Below, one piece after another: positions 46,776 through 56,459 of a DNA stretch of 64,000 nt (position 1 is its first letter; every line of letters begins with the position of its first letter). Position numbers and translations under genes: made by a program. The stretch is from positions 1,240,001 through 1,304,000 of the forward strand of contig JASGHK010000005.1 of assembly GCA_049841135.1 (NCBI GenBank), given 5' to 3'. This DNA is from JACRCT01 sp049841135 (GTDB lineage: Bacteria > Myxococcota > Myxococcia > Myxococcales > UBA5297). The notes under the pieces are model-generated. The model was not told the origin of the DNA, did not search any database, and saw nothing but the letters and a program-made list of their open reading frames with translations.

Positions 46776-47204
46776 ATGCCGGCCATGCCGACCGACGCCG
46801 CCCAAGTGCCGACCTCCGCCGAGTACCGCCTGCCCTGCAAGGTCTATTACGAGGACACCGACTGCCAGGGCGTCGTCTACCACGCCAACTACCTCAAGTA
46901 CTTCGAGCGCGCCCGCACCGAGTTCCTGGCAGCGCACGGCCTCAACGTCGCCGACCTCGCCCGCCACCAGGACACCAACTTCGTCGTCTACCGCATCGAC
47001 GTCAGCTTCAAGCACGCCGCCGAGCTGGGCGACCAGCTGGAGGTGGTGAGCCGGGCGAAGCTGGTCTCGCAGTACCGCGTCACCTTCGAGCAGCGCGTGG
47101 AGTGCGCCACCAAGCAGCCGAAGCTTTTGGTCGCGGCCACCGTCGAGCTGGTGTGCATCGACCGGAACAAGCAGCTCAAGCCCGTTCCCAGCCTCGGGTT
47201 CTAG
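46776..47204 (+). CDS. ybgC: YbgC-like acyl-CoA thioesterase
   Basis: The 142-residue hot-dog-fold protein has the family signature YYEDTDCQGVVYHANYLKYF, whose first Asp in the TDxQGVVYHANY core is the catalytic residue, and RARTEFLAAHG. It hydrolyses short acyl-CoA or acyl-ACP thioesters and is usually linked to the Tol-Pal system, which is absent here. ATG 46776 is used; ATG 46785 is possible. Repeated GGTCGCCAAG units lie upstream at about 46691-46730. Confidence 0.92.
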   Translation: MPAMPTDAAQVPTSAEYRLPCKVYYEDTDCQGVVYHANYLKYFERARTEFLAAHGLNVADLARHQDTNFVVYRIDVSFKHAAELGDQLEVVSRAKLVSQYRVTFEQRVECATKQPKLLVAATVELVCIDRNKQLKPVPSLGF

Positions 47205-47229
47205 AAGCGGGCTTTGGGCTTCGGGCTTC

Positions 47230-47269
47230 GGGCTTCGGGTCAAGCCACCGGGTGCTGGTCCCGAAGCCC
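47230..47269. terminator. Bidirectional hairpin between ybgC and a convergent gene
   Basis: GGGCTTCGGG (47230-47239) and CCCGAAGCCC (47260-47269) form a 10-bp stem with a 20-base loop. Three direct GGGCTTCGGG-type units precede it, linking it to the repeat family at 18443. The position between convergent genes suggests termination in both directions. Confidence 0.5.
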
Positions 47270-47276
47270 ATCTCGG

Positions 47277-47930
47277 CTACTTCTTCACTGCCGCCAGCGC
47301 GCCTTCCGCCACCGCCTTCTTGAGCGACGGCGCGACGCTGTCGGCGCCGAGGTAGGGCGACCAGACCGCCGGCGCCAGGACGGGATCCGTGCTGGTCTTG
47401 AGCGCGCCGACCAGGCCGACGGTCAGCTCGCCGCTCGGCTTGGTGCGCAGGATCATGTGGTCGCCTTCCTTGAGGTCCTTGTCCATGTTGGCGGCCAGGA
47501 ACGCGTCGATGCGCGCCTTCTCGCCCTTGCCCAGCGCCTTGGTCAGGCTCTCCTCGAAGGCCTCCTTCATCTTCTCCTTGCCGACGTTGCGCACGAAGAC
47601 CATCTCCGCGGCCTTCTCCACCGGGAGCGCCATCAGCTTCTTGAAGAACTCGTGGTCGTCGGCGAGCTCGGCGGCAGACTTGGTGTTGCCTTCGAGCAGC
47701 TTGGCCAGCGCCGGGCGGCCGGCCGCATCCTCCACGCAGAAGACCATCGCGTAGACCTTGAAGAAGGCCTTCTTGCGCAGCCCGGTGCCCAGGCACAGGT
47801 AGGGCTTGCCGTCGATGGTCGGCGCCTTCTCGAACTTGATGTCGGTCGAGGGCTCGACGAGCGGCTGCGCGGAGACGGGAGCGGCCGCGAGGGTCGCGAA
47901 CAGGGCAGTGGCGAGGGCGATGGTTTTCAT
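47277..47930 (-). CDS. Chalcone-isomerase-like periplasmic protein
   Basis: ATG 47930 starts a 217-residue protein with a Sec signal (LATALFATLAAAPVSA). The mature part matches the chalcone_3 (PF16036-type) fold seen in bacteria: YLCLGTGLRKKAFFKVYAMV at the start, LMALPVEKAAEMVFVRNVGK and the C-terminal GLVGALKTSTDPVLAPAVWS. The bacterial members lack known isomerase activity and are thought to bind fatty acids or similar ligands. Ligand here unknown. Confidence 0.85.
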   Translation of the reverse strand: MKTIALATALFATLAAAPVSAQPLVEPSTDIKFEKAPTIDGKPYLCLGTGLRKKAFFKVYAMVFCVEDAAGRPALAKLLEGNTKSAAELADDHEFFKKLMALPVEKAAEMVFVRNVGKEKMKEAFEESLTKALGKGEKARIDAFLAANMDKDLKEGDHMILRTKPSGELTVGLVGALKTSTDPVLAPAVWSPYLGADSVAPSLKKAVAEGALAAVKK

Positions 47931-48013
47931 GCGCGGAGGCTTACCGGCCACCGCGCCAGCCGCGCAACTGATTGGCTGGTCAATCCAGCGAAGGTGTTGC
48001 GTCGGCGACCTCC

Positions 48014-48081
48014 GGCCCGGCCCCGAGCCCCGAGCCCCGAGCCCCGGCCCCGGCACCGAGCCCCGAGCCCCGAGCCCCGTG
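48014..48081. repeat. CCCCGAG heptamer low-complexity tract
   Basis: About eight imperfect units of CCCCGAG or CCCCGGC run head to tail. It lies in the 397-bp gap 47931-48327, which also holds the second MITE-like copy and a short GGCCCGACCTCTCC duplication at about 48271-48301; no gene is visible there. Confidence 0.7.
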
Positions 48082-48088
48082 CCAGGTT

Positions 48089-48273
48089 GCCGGCGGCTGA
48101 AGCCGCGCCTGACGTTGCAAAGCCTGCCTGCGCAGGCTGGGTGGTCAGCAGAATCTGTAGGCGCCAACTGGGACGCTCAAGTCCAAGTGGCCTTAGCGGC
48201 GATTGACCTACCTGCGGGATCCCAGCCCGCGCAGGCGGGCTTCGCAATCTCAGGCGCGATTTCAGTCGCCGGC
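48089..48273. repeat. MITE-like element, copy B
   Basis: A 185-bp unit matching copy A at 12163 along its length. The ends read GCCGGCGGCTGAAGCCGCGC and, inverted, GCCGGCGACTGAAATCGCGC. Both copies keep the centre AGCAGAATC-N5-GGCGCCAACTG. No coding capacity. Confidence 0.8.
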
Positions 48274-48327
48274 CCGACCTCTCCGGCCCGACCTCTCCGG
48301 CCGAAACGAGCTTCGGGGCGCCTTGTC

Positions 48328-49449
48328 CTATGCCGCCGCCGGCACGCGCCGCAGGTTCCAGCCGCCGAGCAGCAGCGCGCCCAGTCCGAAGAGCAGGGTG
48401 ACCACCGCCAGCACGGCGCCGAGGATGGGGACCTTGAGCAGGAGCGCGAGCGTCACGATCCCCAGGACGAGCGAGGCCCCCAGCCGCGCCTCGTGCTTGC
48501 CGGCCTTGTGCGCGATCCACTCGCCCGCGAGCATGCCCACGAGCGGGAAGGCCAGGGCCATGGCGATTCCCAGCGCGCTCAGGACCACCAGCCCCAGCCA
48601 CCAGCCGCCCAGGAGCGCTCCCAGCAGGAAGAGCATCAGCGCCGCGATGGGCACCCCGGCGAGCGCGACGGCGCCGAAGGCCACCGAGCGGCCCGGCTCC
48701 TGGCGCAGGGCGGTCCTCGCCGCGAGCGACCAGCGTGGCGCCAGCAGCCGGAAGATCAGGCCGAGCGCGAAGAGCCCGATCGCCAGCCGGACCCAGCCGA
48801 CCAGGAAGGCCAGCGCGGGAGGGATGCGCGTCGCCCCCGGCTCCTGCTCGACCCGGGCCAGCTGCGCTTGGGGAGAGAGATTCGCTGGTTCGGCGGAGGA
48901 GTAGCGCAGCACCCCGCCGACGGCGCCCTTCGACCCCACCGCCAGCTTTTCGGCGCGGAGGTCGGCGTCGCCGCCGACCGGGGCATCGAGCTCCAGCTCG
49001 TTGGCAGCGGCGTGCACGGTGCCCGCGACCGGAGAGGCGATGTGCAGCTTGGTGCCTGCGGCGAGGAGGTCCTTGCGGACGGTGGTGTCCGGGCCCAGCG
49101 TCGTCTCGCCGCCGGCGACGACGACGTCATGCCCTATCTGCTTGGCGCGGATGTTCAGACGTCCGCCCGCGACGCGCACGCTTCCCCCGACCGCGCCGTC
49201 GAGGTCCAGCTCGCTCGCCGCGGCGATCACGTCGCCTTCGACCCTGCCTGGCACGAACACCCGCTGGCCGAAGGCGAGCAGGTCTCCGCGGACGACACCT
49301 TCCACGCGAATGGTTCCCCCGAAGGCGTAGAGGTCGTCGGCGATCACCTCGCTGGGGCCTACCACCACGGCGTCGCCCTTGCGGATCTCCGCAGCCTGGA
49401 CGGGCACCGCCAGCGACACCAGCACCGCGACCCGAGCGAGTAGACGCAT
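48328..49449 (-). CDS. Beta-helix periplasmic domain plus multi-TM membrane protein
   Basis: ATG 49449 gives 373 residues with a Sec signal, then ~180 residues of short repeating strands with regular Gly and Asp (VVRGDLLAFGQRVFVPGRVE, GDVIAAASELDLDGAVGGS), like the polymer-forming/bactofilin-type beta-helix placed outside the membrane. The C-terminal half has four or five helices (LVGWVRLAIGLFALGLIFRL, LMLFLLGALLGGWWLGLVVL, VPILGAVLAVVTLLFGLGAL). Such proteins are widespread and uncharacterised; a role in envelope organisation is a guess. Confidence 0.82.
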   Translation of the reverse strand: MRLLARVAVLVSLAVPVQAAEIRKGDAVVVGPSEVIADDLYAFGGTIRVEGVVRGDLLAFGQRVFVPGRVEGDVIAAASELDLDGAVGGSVRVAGGRLNIRAKQIGHDVVVAGGETTLGPDTTVRKDLLAAGTKLHIASPVAGTVHAAANELELDAPVGGDADLRAEKLAVGSKGAVGGVLRYSSAEPANLSPQAQLARVEQEPGATRIPPALAFLVGWVRLAIGLFALGLIFRLLAPRWSLAARTALRQEPGRSVAFGAVALAGVPIAALMLFLLGALLGGWWLGLVVLSALGIAMALAFPLVGMLAGEWIAHKAGKHEARLGASLVLGIVTLALLLKVPILGAVLAVVTLLFGLGALLLGGWNLRRVPAAA

Positions 49450-49548
49450 GGATTGCCCCCACCGCAGGCAACCTAGGCGCAGCAGGCGCCCGTGCCATCG
49501 CCCGCCCCGCTCCAGACCAGGGCCTGTCGCTTGCAGACTCGTCCAGCC

Positions 49549-49743
49549 ATGGCCAACCGACCCGAGAGACCGGCCGACAACACCGCCAAAGCCTGGGACG
49601 TGGTCACCCCGCGCGAGCTCGCCTTCAAGTTCCCGCGGCTGACGGGCCCCATCCGCCAACTCTCGGATCTCACGGAAGAACCGCAGCGGGGGCGTCCGAC
49701 GCTCCTCGAGCGGATCGTTCGCTGGCTGGACGAGCAGTTCTGA
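49549..49743 (+). CDS. Small hypothetical protein
   Basis: ATG 49549 encodes 64 residues (MANRPERPADN ... LLERIVRWLDEQF), charged and helical at the C-terminus, without signal or membrane segment. It diverges from the beta-helix membrane protein. Short length and absence of a family match keep confidence low. Confidence 0.45.
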   Translation: MANRPERPADNTAKAWDVVTPRELAFKFPRLTGPIRQLSDLTEEPQRGRPTLLERIVRWLDEQF

Positions 49744-49823
49744 AGCCACCTCGATGGCAGGCTCGAAGCCTCCGTCAGCGCTGACGGGTGGCAATGACGG
49801 TCTGACGGGTGACCCGCAAAGAA

Positions 49824-49845
49824 GCGGCGTCCTTTCGGACGCCGC
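49824..49845 (-). terminator. Rho-independent terminator of the pilin gene
   Basis: GCGGCGTCC and GGACGCCGC form a perfect 9-bp stem with a 4-base loop. Read on the minus strand the hairpin is followed by TTCTTTG. It lies 31 bases beyond the pilin stop. Confidence 0.75.
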
Positions 49846-49876
49846 CTTGAACAACCGAAGGACTTCGAAGAAGCGA

Positions 49877-50149
49877 TTACTCGTTGTTCTGGCTGTTGGT
49901 GCCGAAGTTCTGGATGGCCTTGCGCTTGGCCGAGAAGCTCGAGCCCGCGCTGCCGGCGGAGCTGACGTTGGCGTCGTCCTGCTCGCCGCCGAGGGCGTTG
50001 GCGGACGCGGCGAAGAGCGCGCGCAGGTTCTGGCCGAAGATGGTGATGACGGCGATGGCGGCGATCGCGATGAGGGCGACGATGATGATGTACTCGGTCA
50101 TGCCCTGGCCTTCTTCAGAGCGGATGAGGGCGTTCATGCGGTTCATCAT
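49877..50149 (-). CDS. Flp-family type IVb pilin
   Basis: ATG 50149 follows GGAGAAAAGCC. The 90-residue prepilin has a short basic leader, the prepilin-peptidase site EEGQGMTEY (cleavage after G14, Glu at +5) and a hydrophobic assembly helix (IIIVALIAIAAIAVITIF). These subunits polymerise into thin adhesive Flp pili exported by a Tad system; no tad genes lie in the window, so the assembly machinery must be elsewhere. The C-terminal ~50 residues are polar and Ser-rich. A 5' leader hairpin (CGCCGC/GCGGCG, ~50190-50207) lies upstream. Confidence 0.9.
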   Translation of the reverse strand: MMNRMNALIRSEEGQGMTEYIIIVALIAIAAIAVITIFGQNLRALFAASANALGGEQDDANVSSAGSAGSSFSAKRKAIQNFGTNSQNNE

Positions 50150-50318
50150 GGCTTTTCTCCTCGCCGGCTTTGCTTCGGTTTGAGTTCCCGCCGCTTTGTG
50201 CGGCGTCGTTCTGTAGGGATTCTCGCGACGAGCGGTCTCCGATTCCATCGGTCGACGGGCGGAAGGCATCGGTCATTGGGAGGAGACCAGTCCAACCCTT
50301 GGGAAACATGGACAAAAG

Positions 50319-50349
50319 GATGGGGCAGGTCGCGGAGACCTGCCCCATC
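50319..50349 (-). terminator. Rho-independent terminator of glnS
   Basis: GATGGGGCAGGTC and GACCTGCCCCATC form a perfect 13-bp stem with a 5-base loop. On the minus strand it is followed by CTTTTGTCC, and it lies 90 bases past the glnS stop. Confidence 0.8.
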
Positions 50350-50438
50350 GACATCTCATCGCTTGGCTCTGCTCGATTCGGACCTCATCACCGCCCAGGG
50401 CTGTAGGAGGCCCGACGCGCTGACGCTTGCGGCTCGGG

Positions 50439-52163
<1,725 letters not shown>

Positions 52164-52249
52164 GGGTGTCTCCGGATCGAGTCAAAGCGCGTTCGTATAA
52201 CTCCCGGACGCGGATCTTCCAAGGATGCAGGCGGGCAACCTCGCGCATT

Positions 52250-52379
52250 GGGTAGTGCCCGGCCTCCGTGCCGGGGGCACCCGAGTGCACTTGAAGATTC
52301 TGAGGCGCGAAGGTGGGTAGTGCCCGGCCTCCGTGCCGGGGGCGCCCGAGTGCACTTGAAGATCTGAGGCGCGCTGGGC
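52250..52379. repeat. 65-bp direct repeat
   Basis: Two near-identical 65-bp units begin at 52250 and 52315, each with GGGTAGTGCCCGGCCTCCGT and CCCGAGTGCACTTGAAGAT; differences are one or two bases. Each contains a CCCGGC/GCCGGG hairpin. It lies between glnS and the SecY-like gene. Confidence 0.85.
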
Positions 52380-52400
52380 CAGCGCCGGTCGGAGAAGAAT

Positions 52401-53933
52401 TCAGCCCTCGGGCTCCGCCAGTCGCTTCTCGACGATGCGAGCGGCTTCCTCCACCTTCTCTTCGGGCACGAGCAGGCTCACCGGGACATAGGGCCCGAAG
52501 AGCTGCAGCAGAGTCCGGTGATGCAGCCCGCGCGGGAAGGTGGGGATGCCGGCGTCCTCGAGCGCCTTCAAGGCCGGCTGGACGGCGTAGACGCGGTGGA
52601 CGGGGTAGGCCGCGAGCAGGCGAGGGTGCCTGCGCCGGAAGCTCCACTCGGCGCCCAGGTCCAGCAGGATCGCGGTAGGGACCAGGACGAAGGTGAGCTC
52701 GATGCGGACCGGCACATTGACGAGCTCCAAGAGCAGCGGGAGCGCGCGCAGCGCCAGCAGGAGGACGGTGCCGCGCACCGCCGCCGCCGCCACCTGGCCC
52801 CACACCGTGCCGAGCTCGGCCTCGGAAGGAGTCCGGCCCAGCCATAGCCGCGCGACCCGGCGCGGCTGGCTGTAGAGGATGGAGAGCGCCACGCCGAGGC
52901 TGCCCACCAGGACCAGGTTCACGACGCCGGAGCCGAGCACGTCGAACGCGCGCTCGTTGAGCCGCAGGCCGAGAGAGGCGGCAACGGTCGCAGGCAGCAG
53001 GGCGACCGAGCCCGCGAACCCGATCGGGTCGAGGCCGCTCAGCGGAAGCTCGAGGGCGAAGGGCCTGGGTTCGACGCGGAAGGGCCCGCGCCGCAGGAGG
53101 GCCAACGCGCCCAGCGTAACGGCGCCGACGACGAAGAAGACGAGGACGAGCAGGCTGCCGGCGCTGGCGGTGGAGGACCGAGCCTGGAAGAGGGTCTGGA
53201 CGGCCGCGTCGGCGAGCGAGGTCGAGAGTGAGGCGAGGATCAAGCATGAGAAGCCGTTGCCCAGCCCCCAACGGTTGACGATCTCTGCGAGCACCGCGAA
53301 CGCCAGCGTCCCCAGCGGCAGCAGCAGCACGGTCGCCCACGGGACCCAGGGCTCGAGCGAGACCGAGAAAGAGTACCCGCCCATTCGCTGGCCCAGATCG
53401 CGCTCGTAGATGGCGATGCCCACGGACTGGATGAACGCGAACAGCGCTGCGAGCCCGATGACCCAGCGCCGTAGCACGGCCCGGCCTTCGAAGCCGCCGA
53501 TCCGCAGGGGGCGCAGGCGCGGCACGAGGACCGCCACCAGCTCCACCAGGCCAAAGGCCGAGACGATGGGGTTGACGCCGAGCGCCAGGAGGCTCAGCTG
53601 CGCCGCGGAGGCGCGCAGGTTGAAGAGCGAGAGCAGCCCGCCGGACTGGCGCAGGGACTGCTGCAGCTCCCAGGTGCCAGGGAGGGGGATGAGCGTGCCC
53701 GCCACCACCAGCACGCAGCAGACCAGGGTGATCGCGAGCCGCGCCCAGGGCCGGGGCCCCGTCGGCCCGCGCTGGCGAGTCGGCTTGGTCTCTCCATCGG
53801 CGGGCGGGGCAGGCGCGGGGGCATCGACCAGCGCCGTTCCGCAGTCGCTGCAATTGACTGCCGAGTCCTGGTACTCGGCGGCCTTTCCGTGGCGCGTACG
53901 GTAGCGGCAGTCGGGATTGGGGCAGAGCTTCAT
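52401..53933 (-). CDS. SecY-like membrane protein with zinc ribbon and DUF2007-like tail
   Basis: ATG 53933 encodes 510 residues in three parts. Residues 1-35 form a zinc ribbon (C4-x4-C9-x18-C28-x2-C31). Residues ~64-430 have about ten helices and align by eye with SecY: TM1, then SGGLLSLFNLRASAAQLSLL and ALGVNPIVSAFGLVELVAVL (the TM2 region after the plug), a TM3 like LFAFIQSVGIAIY, and RWGLGNGFSCLILASL matching the conserved GIGNG loop. The last ~75 residues (YAVQPALKALEDAGIPTFPR ... SLLVPEEKVEEAARIVEKR) resemble DUF2007 signal-transducing domains. It is not the housekeeping SecY, which lies in ribosomal operons. Function unknown; an accessory channel or membrane sensor built on the SecY fold is inferred. 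Confidence 0.75.
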   Translation of the reverse strand: MKLCPNPDCRYRTRHGKAAEYQDSAVNCSDCGTALVDAPAPAPPADGETKPTRQRGPTGPRPWARLAITLVCCVLVVAGTLIPLPGTWELQQSLRQSGGLLSLFNLRASAAQLSLLALGVNPIVSAFGLVELVAVLVPRLRPLRIGGFEGRAVLRRWVIGLAALFAFIQSVGIAIYERDLGQRMGGYSFSVSLEPWVPWATVLLLPLGTLAFAVLAEIVNRWGLGNGFSCLILASLSTSLADAAVQTLFQARSSTASAGSLLVLVFFVVGAVTLGALALLRRGPFRVEPRPFALELPLSGLDPIGFAGSVALLPATVAASLGLRLNERAFDVLGSGVVNLVLVGSLGVALSILYSQPRRVARLWLGRTPSEAELGTVWGQVAAAAVRGTVLLLALRALPLLLELVNVPVRIELTFVLVPTAILLDLGAEWSFRRRHPRLLAAYPVHRVYAVQPALKALEDAGIPTFPRGLHHRTLLQLFGPYVPVSLLVPEEKVEEAARIVEKRLAEPEG

Positions 53934-53977
53934 GGCCCGGGACGTTACCGCAAGGCCGCGTGGTACACCTTCAGTCG

Positions 53978-54397
53978 ATGGACCCTTCACCTGAGGCAGC
54001 TGCGCCTGCGGCCGAGACACGCTTCTGCGCTGCCCACCCTGCGGCTGAGGCCTGCGCGCTGTGCGACCGCTGCGGCGCCTTCGTCTGCCCCGCCTGCCGG
54101 CGCTCCGTCGACGGCCAGGTGCTCTGCGCCGCCTGCGAGGACCGCCGCAGCAACCGGCCGCCGTCGAGGGAGGCGAAGGCGAGCTTGGTGCTGGCGCTCT
54201 TGGGACCGCTGGGCCTGGCTCCGGGCATCGCCGGCGGGATCCTGGCCTGGCATGAGCTGGGGCGCATCCGCCGTGGCGAGTCGCCCGCCACCGGCGCGGG
54301 CTACTGCCAGCTGGCCCAGGCCTTGGGCGTGCTGTACGCGCTGGTCCTCCTGCTGGGCATCATCTCGCTGGTGAACCGGTTCGTCCCGGCCGAGTGA
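53978..54397 (+). CDS. B-box-type zinc-finger small membrane protein
   Basis: ATG 53978 encodes 139 residues. An eight-ligand module, C17-x2-H20-x8-C29-x2-C32-x4-C37-x2-C40-x9-C50-x2-C53, matches the spacing at 30327. Two helices follow (LVLALLGPLGLAPGIAGGIL, LGVLYALVLLLGIISLVNRF) around a DUF4190-like segment, LAWHELGRIRRGE. It is divergent from the SecY-like gene across 44 bases, so they may share regulation. Confidence 0.8.
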   Translation: MDPSPEAAAPAAETRFCAAHPAAEACALCDRCGAFVCPACRRSVDGQVLCAACEDRRSNRPPSREAKASLVLALLGPLGLAPGIAGGILAWHELGRIRRGESPATGAGYCQLAQALGVLYALVLLLGIISLVNRFVPAE

Positions 54398-54401
54398 GCC
54401 G

Positions 54402-56393
54402 CTACCCCGCTTCGTGCTCGATGCCGCAGGGGACGGTGCAGCTCACCACGGTCCCACCGGCCTCGCCGTCGGCGATCTCCAGCGTCCCGCCGACGATGCT
54501 GGCGCGGTGGGCCATGATTCGCAGCCCGAGGCCGCCGTCCGTCGCGGCGGCGGCCGCTCGTCCCACGCCGTCGTCGCGCACCCTGAGCGTCAGCGACCGC
54601 GGCGGGCTTCGCTCGAGCGACACCTCGACGCGCGTGGCCCGCGAGTGCTTGGCGGCATTGACGAGCGCCTCCTGGGCGATGCGGAAGAGCTGGGCCGCCT
54701 GCTCGCGTCCGGCCTCCTTCCAGCCCTCGAGCCGGCACTCCACGGCGATGCCGCTCGAGGCGGCGAAGCGGCGCGCCAGCTCTTCGAGCGAGGCCCCGTC
54801 CGCCTCCTTGGCATCCTCGGCGGGCCACAGCCCGCGCGACAGGTCGTAGGCCTGGCTCGACGCCTGCTCGAGCAGGTCCGACAACTTCGAGAACGCCTGC
54901 GCCGCCTCGCCCGGACCTGCGCCCGCGCCTGGCTCCTCCAGCGTCGAGCGGAGCGCCGAGGACCTCAGCCGCGCAGCGGTCAAGAGCTGGCACACGCCGT
55001 CGTGCAGGTGGTGGCTCAGCCGCCGTCGCTCCGCCTCGCTCGTGCGGACGATCTCCCGCTCCAGCCGGGCGCGCTCGGCCATCTCCCGCTCCAGGGCTTC
55101 GTTGCGCCCCGCCAGCTCGAGCGTGAGCCGCTGCTCGGCCGCGAAGGATCGGGCGAACCGGCCGGCCAGCGCCAGCGCCTGCGACATCACGAACGCGAGC
55201 ATCCCCACGGGCAAGAGGTAGACCGTGCGCAGCACCTGCAAGTCCTTGAGCATGTCGTTGATGCCGCACAGGCCCAGGACCAGGAAGCCGGCCAGGATGT
55301 AGGCCGCCCCGTCGCGGCGGTTCCGTCGCGCACGCTCGAGCCGGACCAGGCTGTCGACGATGAGCAGCGAGCTGGACAGGTAGTAGGCGGGCTGGCTCCA
55401 CGTGAAGACCCAGGACGGAGCCAGGGCCGCCAGACCGACGAACGCCGCCGCGAGCGCTGCGGCGACGCGCAGCAGCGTGGTCGAGAACTCGGCTGGGTAG
55501 AGCGAGAGGAAGAACCGGTAGCCCACCGGCACCGTCACGAAGAAGCAGGCCATCGAGATGCCGTCGAGGACGCGGCTGGACAAGCCCGGGAGCACCAGAT
55601 TGGTCACCCAGCCGCTCGACTCCGAGCCCAGGTAGTAGCCCAGCCACAACAGGCAATAGGCCCCGAAGTCGGCCAAGGCCTTCTCGGAGCGGCGGAAGCT
55701 GAAGAAGGCCAGGTGGTAGACGCCCATCATCAAGAGGCAGCCGGCGCAGAACAGGGCCCACGCCCAGCGCTGGCTCCGGTCCTCCGCCATCGCCTCTTCG
55801 GTCCCGAGCTCGAGCGAGGCCAGCGGCCCGGCAGCGCGGTAGGCGTGGTTGGAGACCTGGAGGACGAGCTCCACGGGCCGGCCTTCGGTCTCGAACCGCG
55901 CCAGAACGTCGGAGGGCGCCGCCACCTCCTTCTCGGCCTGCTCGGCGACCCGCCCGCTCTGGGCGGTGAGCTTGCCGTCGACGTACAGGGCGAAGGCGGC
56001 GTTGACGTTGAACACCCTCAGGGCCAGGCGCTGGCGGCCAGGAGCGGGCACCAGCTTCAGCCGCAGGGTGGCGCAGCCGCGGCTGCCCACCGGCTGGCCG
56101 CCGATCTCGAAGTCGTTCCAGGCCGTGGGCAGGGCGAGGTAGCCCGACGGCGCCGGCGATCCCGCGGCGAGCTCCTCCGGCGAGAGGAGCTGGTTCCAGT
56201 AGAGCTCCCACTCGCCGTCGAGGCCGATGTGCCCCCGCTTCGCCAGCTCCACGCCGGACAGGTCGATGACGCCTTGGCGGGCGGTGGCCACGGGCTCGCG
56301 GCCCGGACAGCCTCCCAATGCGAAGGCGGCGCCCAGCCCGACCAGGACGGCCACGGCGGCGATGAAGCGTCCTGAGGTGCCGTAGCCCGTCAT
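54402..56393 (-). CDS. 7TMR-DISM sensor histidine kinase, NarX-like
   Basis: ATG 56393 encodes 663 residues: an N-terminal hydrophobic segment with a lipobox-like LGGC, a ~170-residue extracytoplasmic jelly-roll sensor (LDGEWELYWNQLL, RQRLALRVFNVNAAFALYVD), seven membrane helices (~200-410), a coiled coil, and a HisKA_3 dimerisation motif with phospho-His H464 in LSHHLHDGVCQLL. The ATPase has QEALVNAAKHSRAT (N box), RVRDDGVG (G1) and DGGLGLRIMAHRA. It should phosphorylate the divergent NarL-type regulator at 56460. The gene ends four bases from the convergent zinc-finger gene. Confidence 0.93.
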   Translation of the reverse strand: MTGYGTSGRFIAAVAVLVGLGAAFALGGCPGREPVATARQGVIDLSGVELAKRGHIGLDGEWELYWNQLLSPEELAAGSPAPSGYLALPTAWNDFEIGGQPVGSRGCATLRLKLVPAPGRQRLALRVFNVNAAFALYVDGKLTAQSGRVAEQAEKEVAAPSDVLARFETEGRPVELVLQVSNHAYRAAGPLASLELGTEEAMAEDRSQRWAWALFCAGCLLMMGVYHLAFFSFRRSEKALADFGAYCLLWLGYYLGSESSGWVTNLVLPGLSSRVLDGISMACFFVTVPVGYRFFLSLYPAEFSTTLLRVAAALAAAFVGLAALAPSWVFTWSQPAYYLSSSLLIVDSLVRLERARRNRRDGAAYILAGFLVLGLCGINDMLKDLQVLRTVYLLPVGMLAFVMSQALALAGRFARSFAAEQRLTLELAGRNEALEREMAERARLEREIVRTSEAERRRLSHHLHDGVCQLLTAARLRSSALRSTLEEPGAGAGPGEAAQAFSKLSDLLEQASSQAYDLSRGLWPAEDAKEADGASLEELARRFAASSGIAVECRLEGWKEAGREQAAQLFRIAQEALVNAAKHSRATRVEVSLERSPPRSLTLRVRDDGVGRAAAAATDGGLGLRIMAHRASIVGGTLEIADGEAGGTVVSCTVPCGIEHEAG

Positions 56394-56459
56394 GGAAAGC
56401 CCTCGAAGACTTCGAAGCGCCCTGTCATCGCGTGGCCTGCTTCGAGGGTCAAGGAACGC

